A DNA stretch of 64,000 bases from Brotaphodocola sp003480315 (GTDB lineage Bacteria; Bacillota; Clostridia; Lachnospirales; Lachnospiraceae), in the NCBI RefSeq assembly GCF_964246085.1, contig NZ_CAXTPD010000013.1; one strand, written 5' to 3'. The position numbers and the translations under genes are program-made. The notes below the pieces were generated by a model. It saw only the letters and a program-made list of their open reading frames with translations, did no database searches and was not told the DNA's origin. Positions 7,261-15,779 of the stretch are shown here, piece after piece; position 1 is the stretch's first letter; the number at the start of each line of letters is the position of its first letter.

Positions 7261-8463
7261 GTGGCAGAGAAAAGACTGAGGAATGGATATACAACCGGGA
7301 CCTGTGCGGCGGCTGCGGCGAAGGCGGCGGCCGCTTTTTTGTTATGTGGAAAATCGGATTCGGATTATTCGGAACTTGCCCTTCCGGGCGGAACTGTCTG
7401 CCGGATCCCGGTGACACGGTATGAGCCGGAGCAGGAAACGGAGTCTCCGGCGTTCTGCTTTTTTGTGCGGAAGGATTCCGGGGATGATCCGGATGTGACG
7501 AACGGAACAAAAATTTATGCCAGCGTGCGTCAGGTGGACCGGAATGAGTTTGAATCCCTGTGCCATGCGGGTGCCGGATATTATCTGAAGGAATACCCGC
7601 AGCTCTATTTAAACGGCGGCCGGGGTATCGGCATGGTGACAAAGCCGGGGCTTAGCTGTCCGGTGGGACATTATGCCATCAACCCGGTACCGCGCAGCAT
7701 GATCCTGGGGGCGGTGGCGGATGTTGTGCAAACAGCTGCTTTTGAGGAATATTTGATCGTTACCATCTGTATCCCGGAAGGGGAGCAGCTGGCACTCCAG
7801 ACCTTCAATCCCAAGCTGGGAATTCAGGGCGGTATCTCGGTTCTTGGCACTACCGGAATTGTAAAGCCTATGAGTGAGGAGGCACTGCTGGAAACCATTC
7901 GTCTGGAAATTCACATGAAAGCAGTGAACGGGGCAAAGGTGCTTTTGATGGCGCCCGGAAACTATGGCGAAGAATTTTTAAAGAAGGAGCTGGGCGTTCC
8001 GATGGGAAGCGCCGTTCTTTGCAGCAACTTTGTAAAGGAAGCGGTGCTGATGGCAGAGCTGGAGGGCTTTCGGAAGCTGCTGTTTGTGGGGCACATTGGT
8101 AAGCTGATCAAGGTGTCTGCAGGTGTAGAAAATACCCATTCCAGGTATGGAGACGGCCGCATGGAACAGATGGCGCTGCTGACGAAAGAACTGGGGCATC
8201 CTAAGCTGCAGGAGCAGATCCGTGCCTGCAATACTACAGATGACGCGCTGGCGCTGTTAAAAGAACAGGAGCTTGCAAAGCCGCTTCTTGACCGGACTGC
8301 TCTCTGTGTTAAGTACTGGATGGAAACCTGGAGTGGAGGGCAGATCACAGTGGAAGCAGTTACCTTTTCTACTGCACATCAGCTGCTCGGAGCGACAGAA
8401 AACTGGCAGAAAGCATTTGATGCCTGGCTGAAGACATCCGGCCGGGGAAAGGACTCTTTATGA
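7261..8463 (+). CDS. cbiD: CbiD, cobalt-precorrin-5B C1-methyltransferase
   Basis: The protein starts VAEKRLRNGYTTGTCAAAAAKAA, the classic CbiD N-terminus, and runs 400 residues. CbiD methylates C1 of the ring during anaerobic (early cobalt) cobalamin synthesis. The GTG start at 7261 is chosen because GGAGA at 7250-7254 is 6 bases away and the promoter at 7181-7209 excludes the earlier ATG 7177; ATG 7240 lacks a ribosome site. It overlaps cbiG by 4 bases (ATGA), and leads the cobalamin operon. Confidence 0.92.
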   Translation: MAEKRLRNGYTTGTCAAAAAKAAAAFLLCGKSDSDYSELALPGGTVCRIPVTRYEPEQETESPAFCFFVRKDSGDDPDVTNGTKIYASVRQVDRNEFESLCHAGAGYYLKEYPQLYLNGGRGIGMVTKPGLSCPVGHYAINPVPRSMILGAVADVVQTAAFEEYLIVTICIPEGEQLALQTFNPKLGIQGGISVLGTTGIVKPMSEEALLETIRLEIHMKAVNGAKVLLMAPGNYGEEFLKKELGVPMGSAVLCSNFVKEAVLMAELEGFRKLLFVGHIGKLIKVSAGVENTHSRYGDGRMEQMALLTKELGHPKLQEQIRACNTTDDALALLKEQELAKPLLDRTALCVKYWMETWSGGQITVEAVTFSTAHQLLGATENWQKAFDAWLKTSGRGKDSL

Positions 8464-9521
8464 AACTTGCAGTGATCAGCTTTACCAGGAGAGGCGAGAA
8501 CGTCTGTGAAAAACTGATGGGCGCGATGAACGTCGCCGGAGTGGAATGCCGGGGATATACTGGAAGAAAAACAGGAAATACGAATTTGGCGTTACAGACC
8601 GTCTCAGGTTCGCTCTCTGAATGGACCGGTCAGCAGTTTGCCGCATGTGACGGACTGATCTTTATCGGGGCAGCCGGGATTGCGGTGCGGCTGATTGCTC
8701 CATACTTGAAAGATAAGCTGACTGATCCGGCTGTGATTGTGGTGGATGAGGCCGGACAGTTTGCCATTTCCCTTCTTTCCGGGCATGTGGGCGGCGCAAA
8801 CCGTCTGACGGAATGGACGGCAGAAATCCTGAATGCAGTACCGGTTGTGACGACGGCCTCCGACGTGCGGGGGCGCACTGCGATTGATGTCTGGGCAGTG
8901 GAGCACGGCCTTGTGCTGACAGATCGGATACTGGCAAAGGAGATTGCGGCGGCGATCCTGGAGGGAGAAACGATCGGATATTTCAGCGATTATCCGATTC
9001 CGCAGCCGGAGGGAACCGGGTATGAGGCAGACGTGGTTCACCGGCTTAATGTCTGGGTAACCTGCCGCAGGCAGGAGGCGCCGGGCATATTTCTGCGTCT
9101 GATTCCGAAGAAGCTGGTACTTGGCATTGGCTGCCGCAGGGGTACGCCAGGGGATGTCATAGAAACAGCAGTGCGGGAAACTCTCGAAGAGCATCATCTG
9201 GACATACGCGGAGTGTCCGGGGCAGCGAGCATTGATTTAAAGAAGGACGAGGCCGGACTGTTGGAAACAGCAGCTGGTCTTGGCATTTCTTTTTCTACAT
9301 ACAGCAGTGAAGAACTGGCGGCTGTGCAGGGAGACTTTTCGGAGTCCGGGTTTGTGCGTCAGGTGACCGGAGTCGGAAATGTCTGTGAGCGGTCGGCTCT
9401 TTGCTGTGCGGGAACAGGCGGACGCCTGATCGTGAAAAAACAGGTGCACAACGGCGTGACGGTAGCTGTGGCAGAAAAAACAGGAGGAGAATTACCATGC
9501 AGAGACATGCATCTGTTGTGA
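8460..9521 (+). CDS. cbiG: CbiG, cobalt-precorrin-5A hydrolase
   Basis: A 353-residue protein with the CbiG N-domain (FIGAAGIAVRLIAPYLKDKL, then LLSGHVGGANRL, residues 60-120) and C-domain (LGIGCRRGTPGDVIETAV; ASIDLKKDEAGL, residues 215-340). CbiG opens the delta-lactone ring and releases acetaldehyde, a step found only in the anaerobic route. Overlaps with cbiD and with the cobK-cbiE gene point to one translationally coupled operon. Confidence 0.93.
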   Translation: MKLAVISFTRRGENVCEKLMGAMNVAGVECRGYTGRKTGNTNLALQTVSGSLSEWTGQQFAACDGLIFIGAAGIAVRLIAPYLKDKLTDPAVIVVDEAGQFAISLLSGHVGGANRLTEWTAEILNAVPVVTTASDVRGRTAIDVWAVEHGLVLTDRILAKEIAAAILEGETIGYFSDYPIPQPEGTGYEADVVHRLNVWVTCRRQEAPGIFLRLIPKKLVLGIGCRRGTPGDVIETAVRETLEEHHLDIRGVSGAASIDLKKDEAGLLETAAGLGISFSTYSSEELAAVQGDFSESGFVRQVTGVGNVCERSALCCAGTGGRLIVKKQVHNGVTVAVAEKTGGELPCRDMHLL

Positions 9522-11005
9522 TATTTGGAGGGACATCCGAGGGACGGGAGCTGGCAGAGTATGCGGAGGCGCATCACATTCCGGTTCTGGTCAGTGTGGT
9601 ATCCGGCTACGGGGAAAGTCTGCTGAGAGAAAGTGATCTGGTTCAGGTACATACCGGAGCGCTGGATGAAGCTGCCATGCGGCAGTTTTTGCTGGAAGCA
9701 GCTCCGAAGCTTGTGCTGGATGCCACCCATCCCTATGCCAGAGTGGTGACGGAGCAGGTGGCAGCGCTGTGCCGGGAGCTTGCAATTTCTTATCAGCGGA
9801 TTTTAAGGGGATCAGAGACTGAGAAAGCTGCAGGGCAGGACTCAGGGATGCAGGAAGACAGACAGGATTTGGCGCCTGTATTTGTGGTGGATTCTGTAAG
9901 TGAGGCAGCTGCGTGTCTGAAACAGGATGGCCGCCCGGTTCTCCTTACCACCGGAAGCAAGGAACTGGAAGCGTTTGCCGGGGATCCGGTTTTGCGGGAA
10001 CGCATCTTTGCACGGGTCCTTCCGGACAGTCAGGTCCTTAAAAAATGTGAGGATCTTGGCCTTCACGGCGCCCACATCATTGCCATGCAGGGACCGTTTT
10101 CGGTGGAACTGAATTATGCGCTGCTGCGTACCGTGCAGGCCGGGTGGCTTGTCACAAAGGAAGCCGGAAAGCGCGGAGGCTTTGCGGAGAAAATAGAGGC
10201 TGCAAGGCAGTGCGGCGTATCCGTGGTCGTGATCCGGCGTCCGGTCCACGAGGAAGGAATCTCGCTGGAAGAGGCAAAGAGACAGATGGATGCGTACCGG
10301 ACGGCCAGGCCGCCGGAAGACAGCGAAGCAGATGGCACGGGCAGACGTTTTCTCAGCATGATCGGCATGGGCATGGGCGGCGGAAGGCAGCTTACCCTGG
10401 AAGCTTGTGAAGTGCTGGAGCGCAGTGATGTTGTGTTTGGCGCGTCCCGGATGCTCGCAGACCTGGCACCGTGGATCCGCGAAAAACATCAGGAAACCTA
10501 TTACCAGCCGGAAAAGATTCTGGACTGGCTGGAAAAAAATAGAGCCTGTCAGCATGCCGTGGTGGTTTGCTCCGGGGATACCGGATTCTACAGCGGAAGC
10601 GGCAGCTTGATGCGGGAACTCAAAGCGCGTTTTGGTGAAGTGGAATCCAGTCCTTATGAGGTAACGGTTTATCCGGGCATTTCTTCTGTATCGGCCCTTG
10701 CGGCGCGTTTTGGGATATCCTGGGACGATGCCTGTCTCGCCAGTGCCCATGGACGGGACTGCGATGCGGCGGCGCTCCTCAAGGAGCATGAAAAAGTATT
10801 TCTGCTGTTGGACAGCAGTATGAATTTGAGACAGATCTGCCGGATCCTGAAGGATGCTGATATGGGAAATACCAGAATTTACGCGGGTGTCCGTATGGGA
10901 TATGAGGACGAACGTAAAATCTACGGAACAGCAGAAGAAATGACAGATATTGAGACGAACAGTCTGACGGCTGTATTTCTGGAGCGGGAAAAAGATGAGA
11001 GATGA
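9497..11005 (+). CDS. Fused precorrin-6A reductase (CobK/CbiJ) and CbiE methyltransferase
   Basis: ATG 9497 follows AGGAGGAG and gives 502 residues. Residues 1-275 are CobK/CbiJ (VVIFGGTSEGRELAEYA, VLDATHPYA, ITMGISGEH absent but TTGSKELEAF present), the NAD(P)H-dependent ring reductase. Residues 293-502 are CbiE (FLSMIGMGMGGGRQLTLEAC; VVCSGDTGFYSG; YPGISSVSALAARFG), the C5 methyltransferase of the tetrapyrrole methylase fold. An acidic linker (about 265-292) joins them. Each usually exists as a separate gene; the fusion pairs consecutive steps. It overlaps the next gene by 11 bases. Confidence 0.9.
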   Translation: MQRHASVVIFGGTSEGRELAEYAEAHHIPVLVSVVSGYGESLLRESDLVQVHTGALDEAAMRQFLLEAAPKLVLDATHPYARVVTEQVAALCRELAISYQRILRGSETEKAAGQDSGMQEDRQDLAPVFVVDSVSEAAACLKQDGRPVLLTTGSKELEAFAGDPVLRERIFARVLPDSQVLKKCEDLGLHGAHIIAMQGPFSVELNYALLRTVQAGWLVTKEAGKRGGFAEKIEAARQCGVSVVVIRRPVHEEGISLEEAKRQMDAYRTARPPEDSEADGTGRRFLSMIGMGMGGGRQLTLEACEVLERSDVVFGASRMLADLAPWIREKHQETYYQPEKILDWLEKNRACQHAVVVCSGDTGFYSGSGSLMRELKARFGEVESSPYEVTVYPGISSVSALAARFGISWDDACLASAHGRDCDAAALLKEHEKVFLLLDSSMNLRQICRILKDADMGNTRIYAGVRMGYEDERKIYGTAEEMTDIETNSLTAVFLEREKDER

Positions 11006-13016
11006 ATGGTTTATCCGGGGAGAGATCCCCATGACAAAAAGTGAAGTACGGGCAGTTTCCGTTTCCAGGCTGGAACTGCAGACGAACAGCATTGTATATG
11101 ATATTGGGGCAGGCACGGGATCTGTTTCCGTGGAGGCGGCACTTAGGGTGCCGGAGGGCCATGTGTATGCCTTTGAACAGAAGAAAGAGGGCTGCGCGTT
11201 GATCCGGGCAAACGCGGAAAAGGCTGGCTTAACCAATCTTACCGTGGTTCCGGGAAAAGCACCGGAGTCACTGGCTGGATACCCGGCCCCGGACCGGGTG
11301 TTCCTTGGCGGAAGCAGCGGCAATATGGAGGAAATCCTGGATCTGGTGACGGAATTAAACCCGGCAGTTCAGCTCGTGATCAATGTGATCGCCCTGGAGA
11401 GCCTGAATCAGGCCATGGCATGGTTTCAGAAAAAGGGATGGGAGCCGGAGGTGGTCTGCATGCAGGTATCCCGGGCGGCAAAGCGCGGCCCGTACCACAT
11501 GATGCAGGCGCAGAATCCGATCTATATCCTTGCGGCACAGGGGCAACAGACACAGCAATCACAGAACGTGCCGGTAGCGCCCGGACAGAACGGACGCGCG
11601 CAGAAAGATGCAGATTTCCCCCGTATCCTGCTGGCAGCTCCGGGAAGCGGCAGCGGCAAGACTCTTCTTACCACCGGCCTTCTGACCCTGTTTCAGAACC
11701 GCGGTATCCGCTGCCGTTCTTTCAAATGCGGCCCGGACTACATCGACCCGATGTTTCACAAATACGTTCTGGGTATCGACAGCTGCAACCTGGACAGCTT
11801 CTTTCTTTCGCAAGAGGAGCTGCGGACGCTGTTTCGAAAACGGGCGGCAGACGCGGAGCTTTCCGTTCTGGAAGGTGTGATGGGCTATTATGACGGGATT
11901 GGCGGCAATTCCACTTCTGCCAGCACCTATGAGGTGGCAACAATAACCGATACTCCTGCCATTCTTGTGGTGAATGGAAAAGGCAGCAGCCTTTCTCTGG
12001 CGGCGCAGATCAAAGGATTTCTGGACTACCGGAAGGACAGCCATATCTGCGGTGTGATCTTAAATAAAACGAACAAAATGGTAGGCGAACGCCTGCGCCC
12101 GGAGATTGAAAAGCTGGGCGTGCGTTATCTTGGCGCGGTGCCGGTCTGTGAGACTATGGACATCAAGAGCCGACATCTGGGACTCACGATGCCGCAGGAG
12201 CAGAGTGAACTGCGCGGGCATCTGAACGCCTTTGCGAAACAGCTGGAGGAGTATCTGGATGTCGATGGGATTCTGGAGCTGGCGGGATACTCCGGAGAGA
12301 AACTGCCGGAAGCCGGAAAAACTGAGCAATCCAACCAGACAGATTTGAACCAGGAAGAAACAAAACAGGATGAGATCCGTCCCATAGACTCGGAGAGTGA
12401 ACCTCCTACCCGCCGCATGGCGGTGGCTATGGACGAGGCCTTCTGCTTCTACTATCAGGAAAATCTGGATTTTTTAAGACAGCAGGGATGGGAGTTGATC
12501 CCATTTTCCCCGCTCCGCGATGCGGCATTGCCAGAGCAGATTCATGCCATCTTACTGGGCGGCGGATACCCGGAGCTCTACGCAAAGGAGCTGTCTGCCA
12601 ATGAGCCGATGCTTGCGGCCATCCGAAACGCTCATGCAGAGGGCATCAAAATTCTGGCGGAGTGCGGCGGATTTCTGTATCTTCAGGAGCACCTGGAGGA
12701 TGAAAGGGGAAACTGCTGGCCTATGGCCGGACTGATCCACGCAGACGGGTTCCGCACAGAAAAACTTGGCCGTTTCGGATATATTTCTCTGACGCAGAAT
12801 GGCGCGGTACGGATCAAAGGGCATGAATTCCACTACTGGGAGAGCACCGCACCGGGATCTGCGTTTCGGGCAGAAAAACCGCAGTCGGACCGCGGCTGGG
12901 ACTGTATGTACCGGACGGACAGTCTGCTAGCAGGCTTTCCGCATCTTTATTATTTATCCGGACCGGATCTGATCCTGAGCTTTTTATCCGGTCCTGAGGG
13001 AGAGGAAATAACATGA
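10995..13016 (+). CDS. Fused CbiT methyltransferase/decarboxylase and CbiA cobyrinate a,c-diamide synthase
   Basis: A 673-residue fusion. Residues 1-182 are CbiT (GEIPMTKSEVRAVSVSRL; SAM motif DIGAGTGS 36-43), which methylates C15 and removes the C12 acetate carboxyl. A Gln/Ala-rich linker (183-207) leads to CbiA: P-loop APGSGSGKT (215-223), KCGPDYIDPMFH, LEGVMGYYDGI, and a class I glutaminase with nucleophile C557 in LAECGGFLYL. CbiA amidates the a and c side chains with ATP and glutamine. An unusual hydrophilic insert (437-473) splits the CbiA halves. These steps are not adjacent in the pathway, so the fusion probably reflects co-expression. Confidence 0.92.
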   Translation: MRDEWFIRGEIPMTKSEVRAVSVSRLELQTNSIVYDIGAGTGSVSVEAALRVPEGHVYAFEQKKEGCALIRANAEKAGLTNLTVVPGKAPESLAGYPAPDRVFLGGSSGNMEEILDLVTELNPAVQLVINVIALESLNQAMAWFQKKGWEPEVVCMQVSRAAKRGPYHMMQAQNPIYILAAQGQQTQQSQNVPVAPGQNGRAQKDADFPRILLAAPGSGSGKTLLTTGLLTLFQNRGIRCRSFKCGPDYIDPMFHKYVLGIDSCNLDSFFLSQEELRTLFRKRAADAELSVLEGVMGYYDGIGGNSTSASTYEVATITDTPAILVVNGKGSSLSLAAQIKGFLDYRKDSHICGVILNKTNKMVGERLRPEIEKLGVRYLGAVPVCETMDIKSRHLGLTMPQEQSELRGHLNAFAKQLEEYLDVDGILELAGYSGEKLPEAGKTEQSNQTDLNQEETKQDEIRPIDSESEPPTRRMAVAMDEAFCFYYQENLDFLRQQGWELIPFSPLRDAALPEQIHAILLGGGYPELYAKELSANEPMLAAIRNAHAEGIKILAECGGFLYLQEHLEDERGNCWPMAGLIHADGFRTEKLGRFGYISLTQNGAVRIKGHEFHYWESTAPGSAFRAEKPQSDRGWDCMYRTDSLLAGFPHLYYLSGPDLILSFLSGPEGEEIT

Positions 13017-13549
13017 TGCATCTTGTGACCGGCGCTTCCGCCAGCGGAAAATCCGCCTACGCGGAAGATCTGCTTGTACTTGCAAAGAGCGCAGAAAAAT
13101 ATTATATCGCCACCATGCGTCCCTGGGGCGCGGAAGGCGCGGCACGGGTAAAAAAGCACCGTGCCATGCGGGAGGGAAAGGGTTTTCAGACAATCGAAGC
13201 CTTCCACACACTGGATGCTTTACGCCTGCCGGAAAAGGGAAGCCTGATGCTGGAGTGCATGTCCAACCTGTTAGCCAATGAGCAGTTTGAGCTTGGCGGA
13301 ACAGATGAGGAAATCCTGGACCGGATCCAACTGGGCATTCAGAATTTAAAGGAACAGACCGAAGATCTGATCATCGTGACGAACGAGATTTTTTCAGACG
13401 GATGCCGTTATGACGCAGAGACCGTCCGCTACATAAGACTTCTCGGAAACCTTAATATCCGGATGGCAGAGGAGGCGGATGCCGTAACAGAAGTTGTGTA
13501 TGGAATTCCCATCCGCCGGAAAGGAGAAGATGCGAATGAGCAGCAATGA
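13013..13549 (+). CDS. cobU: CobU, adenosylcobinamide kinase/guanylyltransferase
   Basis: A 178-residue protein of full CobU length: P-loop GASASGKSAYAED (7-19), KYYIATMRPW, RVKKHRAMREGKGF carrying the guanylylated-His region, VTNEIFSDGCRYD and a C-terminal EADAVTEVVYGIPI. CobU phosphorylates adenosylcobinamide and makes GDP-cobinamide in nucleotide loop assembly. The start overlaps the stop of the upstream gene by 4 bases and cobS starts inside its end. Some CobU positions are weakly conserved, so kinase-only activity is possible. Confidence 0.85.
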   Translation: MMHLVTGASASGKSAYAEDLLVLAKSAEKYYIATMRPWGAEGAARVKKHRAMREGKGFQTIEAFHTLDALRLPEKGSLMLECMSNLLANEQFELGGTDEEILDRIQLGIQNLKEQTEDLIIVTNEIFSDGCRYDAETVRYIRLLGNLNIRMAEEADAVTEVVYGIPIRRKGEDANEQQ

Positions 13550-14327
13550 GAAAACCCTGCCTTCAATTCTGGAAAGCTTTGTGATCGCGTTTTCCATGTA
13601 TTCCCGCATCCCTATGCCCTTTGTGGAGTGGAGTGAGTGCGGTATGAAGTACGCCTTCTGCTTTTTCCCGCTGATCGGTGTGGTGATTGGCGCGTGTGTC
13701 TGCGCCTTTTGCTGGCTGTCCGTGCAGGCCGGGCTTGGTATTCTGGCTTTTTCCCTTCTGGGAACGGCTGTCCCGCTGCTCATCACCGGAGGCATTCACA
13801 TGGATGGATTTCTGGATGTGACGGATGCCAGAAGCTCCTTCCAGAGCCGGGAACGAAAGCTGGAAATCTTAAAGGACCCTCACGCCGGAGCCTTTGCCAT
13901 TGCCGGGTGCGGTGTCTATCTGCTGCTGTACGCGGCAGCCTTTTCAGAGCTGCGTCTGGAGGCCTTTCCGGCCATTGGCGGAATCTATGTGATGACACGG
14001 GCCCTGAGCGGTCTTTCGGTTCTCTGTTTCCCAAAGGCAAGAAAGGATGGACTGGCAGCCACGTTTGCCAAAGGAACCGGAAACGGAGCACCGGCAGTCA
14101 AAGCAGTGCTGGCAGTCTGGCTTCTGGTGGGAATTGCGTTTGTATTTCTGGTATCCGGTACCGTCACGGCAGTGGTCCTGACAGTGGCAGCAGCGGCAGT
14201 GTTTCTCTGGTATCATCACATGGCCATGCATGAATTTGGCGGAACCACCGGTGATCTGGCCGGATACTTTTTACAGACTGCGGAGCTGGTGATGGTTGCG
14301 GCTCTGGCGGTGTGCGGCCGCCTGTAG
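13536..14327 (+). CDS. cobS: CobS, adenosylcobinamide-GDP ribazoletransferase (cobalamin synthase)
   Basis: ATG 13536 is chosen because AAGGAG (13521-13526) is 9 bases away; ATG 13530 is only 3 away. The 263-residue membrane protein has FSMYSRIPMPFVEWSE, the active-site region GGIHMDGFLDVTDA, then FQSRERKLEILKDPHAGAFA and several hydrophobic segments. CobS joins GDP-cobinamide and alpha-ribazole phosphate at the membrane. It overlaps cobU by 14 bases. Confidence 0.93.
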   Translation: MSSNEKTLPSILESFVIAFSMYSRIPMPFVEWSECGMKYAFCFFPLIGVVIGACVCAFCWLSVQAGLGILAFSLLGTAVPLLITGGIHMDGFLDVTDARSSFQSRERKLEILKDPHAGAFAIAGCGVYLLLYAAAFSELRLEAFPAIGGIYVMTRALSGLSVLCFPKARKDGLAATFAKGTGNGAPAVKAVLAVWLLVGIAFVFLVSGTVTAVVLTVAAAAVFLWYHHMAMHEFGGTTGDLAGYFLQTAELVMVAALAVCGRL

Positions 14328-14385
14328 GCAGGCATGACGTTGGCAGTGCTCCAACATGAATTCAGTGAGATGTACAGGGCCTGCC
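14327..14385 (+). other. Structured gap in the cobalamin operon
   Basis: The only sizeable gap in the operon holds a 7-base inverted repeat GGCAGGC (14327-14333) and GCCTGCC (14379-14385) enclosing a smaller GTTGG/CCAAC hairpin (14339-14355). No T-run follows, so it is not a standard terminator; it may stabilise or process the mRNA. Confidence 0.45.
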
Positions 14386-14421
14386 GCGAAAAAGGAAACT
14401 ACAGTAAGGAGTTTACATAGC

Positions 14422-14745
14422 ATGATTCTGATTATCGGAGGAAGCTTTCAGGGAAAGAAAGCATATGCAGCACAGATCTGTGGCGGGGGAACGGTCCTTG
14501 CCGATTTTCAGGACCGCATCCGCGCGGTACTGGAAGCCGGGGAAAATCCGGAAGCGTTTACACGGCAGATTCTTGTGACCCCGCCCGCGGTGATCACACT
14601 GGACGAGGTGGGCTGCGGCATAGTCCCGCTGGAGAAGACAGAGCGGGACTACCGCGAGGCCGTGGGCCATGCCGGACAGATGTTAGCGGCAGCGGCAGCA
14701 GAGGTTTACCGGGTGCAGTGCGGCATTGCAGCCCGGATCAAATAA
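14422..14745 (+). CDS. Short CobU-like protein
   Basis: ATG 14422 with AAGGAG at 14406-14411 gives 107 residues. It has a P-loop-like start MILIIGGSFQGKKAYAAQI and the CobU C-terminal block VITLDEVGCGIVPLEKTERD followed by GHAGQMLAAAAAEVYRVQCG. The middle of normal CobU, including the His region, is missing. It may be a partner or a specialised paralog of the full CobU 0.9 kb upstream. Clean frame and operon position argue against a pseudogene. Confidence 0.7.
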   Translation: MILIIGGSFQGKKAYAAQICGGGTVLADFQDRIRAVLEAGENPEAFTRQILVTPPAVITLDEVGCGIVPLEKTERDYREAVGHAGQMLAAAAAEVYRVQCGIAARIK

Positions 14746-14768
14746 AAGAAAAAGGAATGTAAAGCAGC

Positions 14769-15779
14769 ATGAGATTAACACAGCTTTGGATGGAATATGC
14801 GGCAGCAGCCTGTATTGGCTTTCTGATCGACTTTATCGTGGGAGATCCGCAGGGACTCTGGCACCCGGTCTGCGGGATCGGCAGCCTGATCTCCCGTATG
14901 GAAAAGCAGCTTCGAAAGAATCTGGCAGATACCCCGCAGAATCTGCTTCTGGCCGGGGCGGCGCTGGCCGTGACCATTCCCTGTATGACGGTGGTGATCA
15001 CGGCAGTGCTTCTGCTGGCAGCAGGCTTCATCCATCCTTATCTCCGTTTTGTTCTCATGTGTGTGCTGGATGGCTGGATCCTTGCGGCCCGCTCGTTGAA
15101 AACGGAGAGCATGAAGGTATACCGGCGACTGAAGGAGAAGGATTTAAACGGCGCCCGCTATGCGGTATCCATGATCGTTGGGCGTGATACAGAGAGGCTG
15201 ACGGCAGAGGGCGTCACCAGGGCGGCGGTGGAGACTGTGGCGGAAAATGCGTCGGACGGTGTCATTGCCCCTCTGTTATTTCTGCTCTTTTTCGGTCCGG
15301 TTGGGGGCTTCTTTTATAAGGCAGTCAACACCATGGATTCCATGGTTGGGTATAAAAACGAGAAATACCTGTATTTCGGCCGCGCGGCGGCGAAGCTGGA
15401 TGACCTGGTCAATTATATTCCGGCGAGGCTTACCGGCCTGGCCTTTGCGGCGGCGGCCTGTCTGATCCCCGGAATGAGCGGCAAAAACGCATTTAAAATC
15501 TGGAGACGGGACCGCAGAAACCATAAAAGTCCGAATTCGGCCCAGAGTGAGTCGGCCTGCGCCGGGGCACTGGGCGTGCAGCTGGCGGGGGATGCCTGGT
15601 ATTTTGGCGAGCTGTATCATAAGCCTACCATCGGCGATGCCCTACGCCCGATAGAACCGGAGGATATCCCGAGAGCCAACCGCCTGATGTATGTGGCTTC
15701 GGTTCTGACTCTGGTAGTCAGTGCGGCGGCAGTGGCGCTGATCTGTTGTATGTTCGCACCGGGAGGTATGGGACTATGA
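14769..15779 (+). CDS. cbiB: CbiB/CobD, adenosylcobinamide-phosphate synthase
   Basis: A 336-residue membrane protein with family blocks IDFIVGDPQGLWHPVCGIG, VGRDTERLTAEGVTRAAVET, VAENASDGVIAPLLF, AVNTMDSMVGYKNE and RAAAKLDDLVNYIPARLTGL. CbiB attaches aminopropanol phosphate to adenosylcobyric acid. It overlaps the next gene, whose product makes that side chain, by 4 bases, so the two steps are coupled. Confidence 0.94.
   Translation: MRLTQLWMEYAAAACIGFLIDFIVGDPQGLWHPVCGIGSLISRMEKQLRKNLADTPQNLLLAGAALAVTIPCMTVVITAVLLLAAGFIHPYLRFVLMCVLDGWILAARSLKTESMKVYRRLKEKDLNGARYAVSMIVGRDTERLTAEGVTRAAVETVAENASDGVIAPLLFLLFFGPVGGFFYKAVNTMDSMVGYKNEKYLYFGRAAAKLDDLVNYIPARLTGLAFAAAACLIPGMSGKNAFKIWRRDRRNHKSPNSAQSESACAGALGVQLAGDAWYFGELYHKPTIGDALRPIEPEDIPRANRLMYVASVLTLVVSAAAVALICCMFAPGGMGL

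Noticed and set aside
9842..11323. Long minus-strand open frame (493 codons) opposite the cobalamin genes
   Set aside because: It is the shadow of GC-rich coding sequence, has no ribosome site and no family features.
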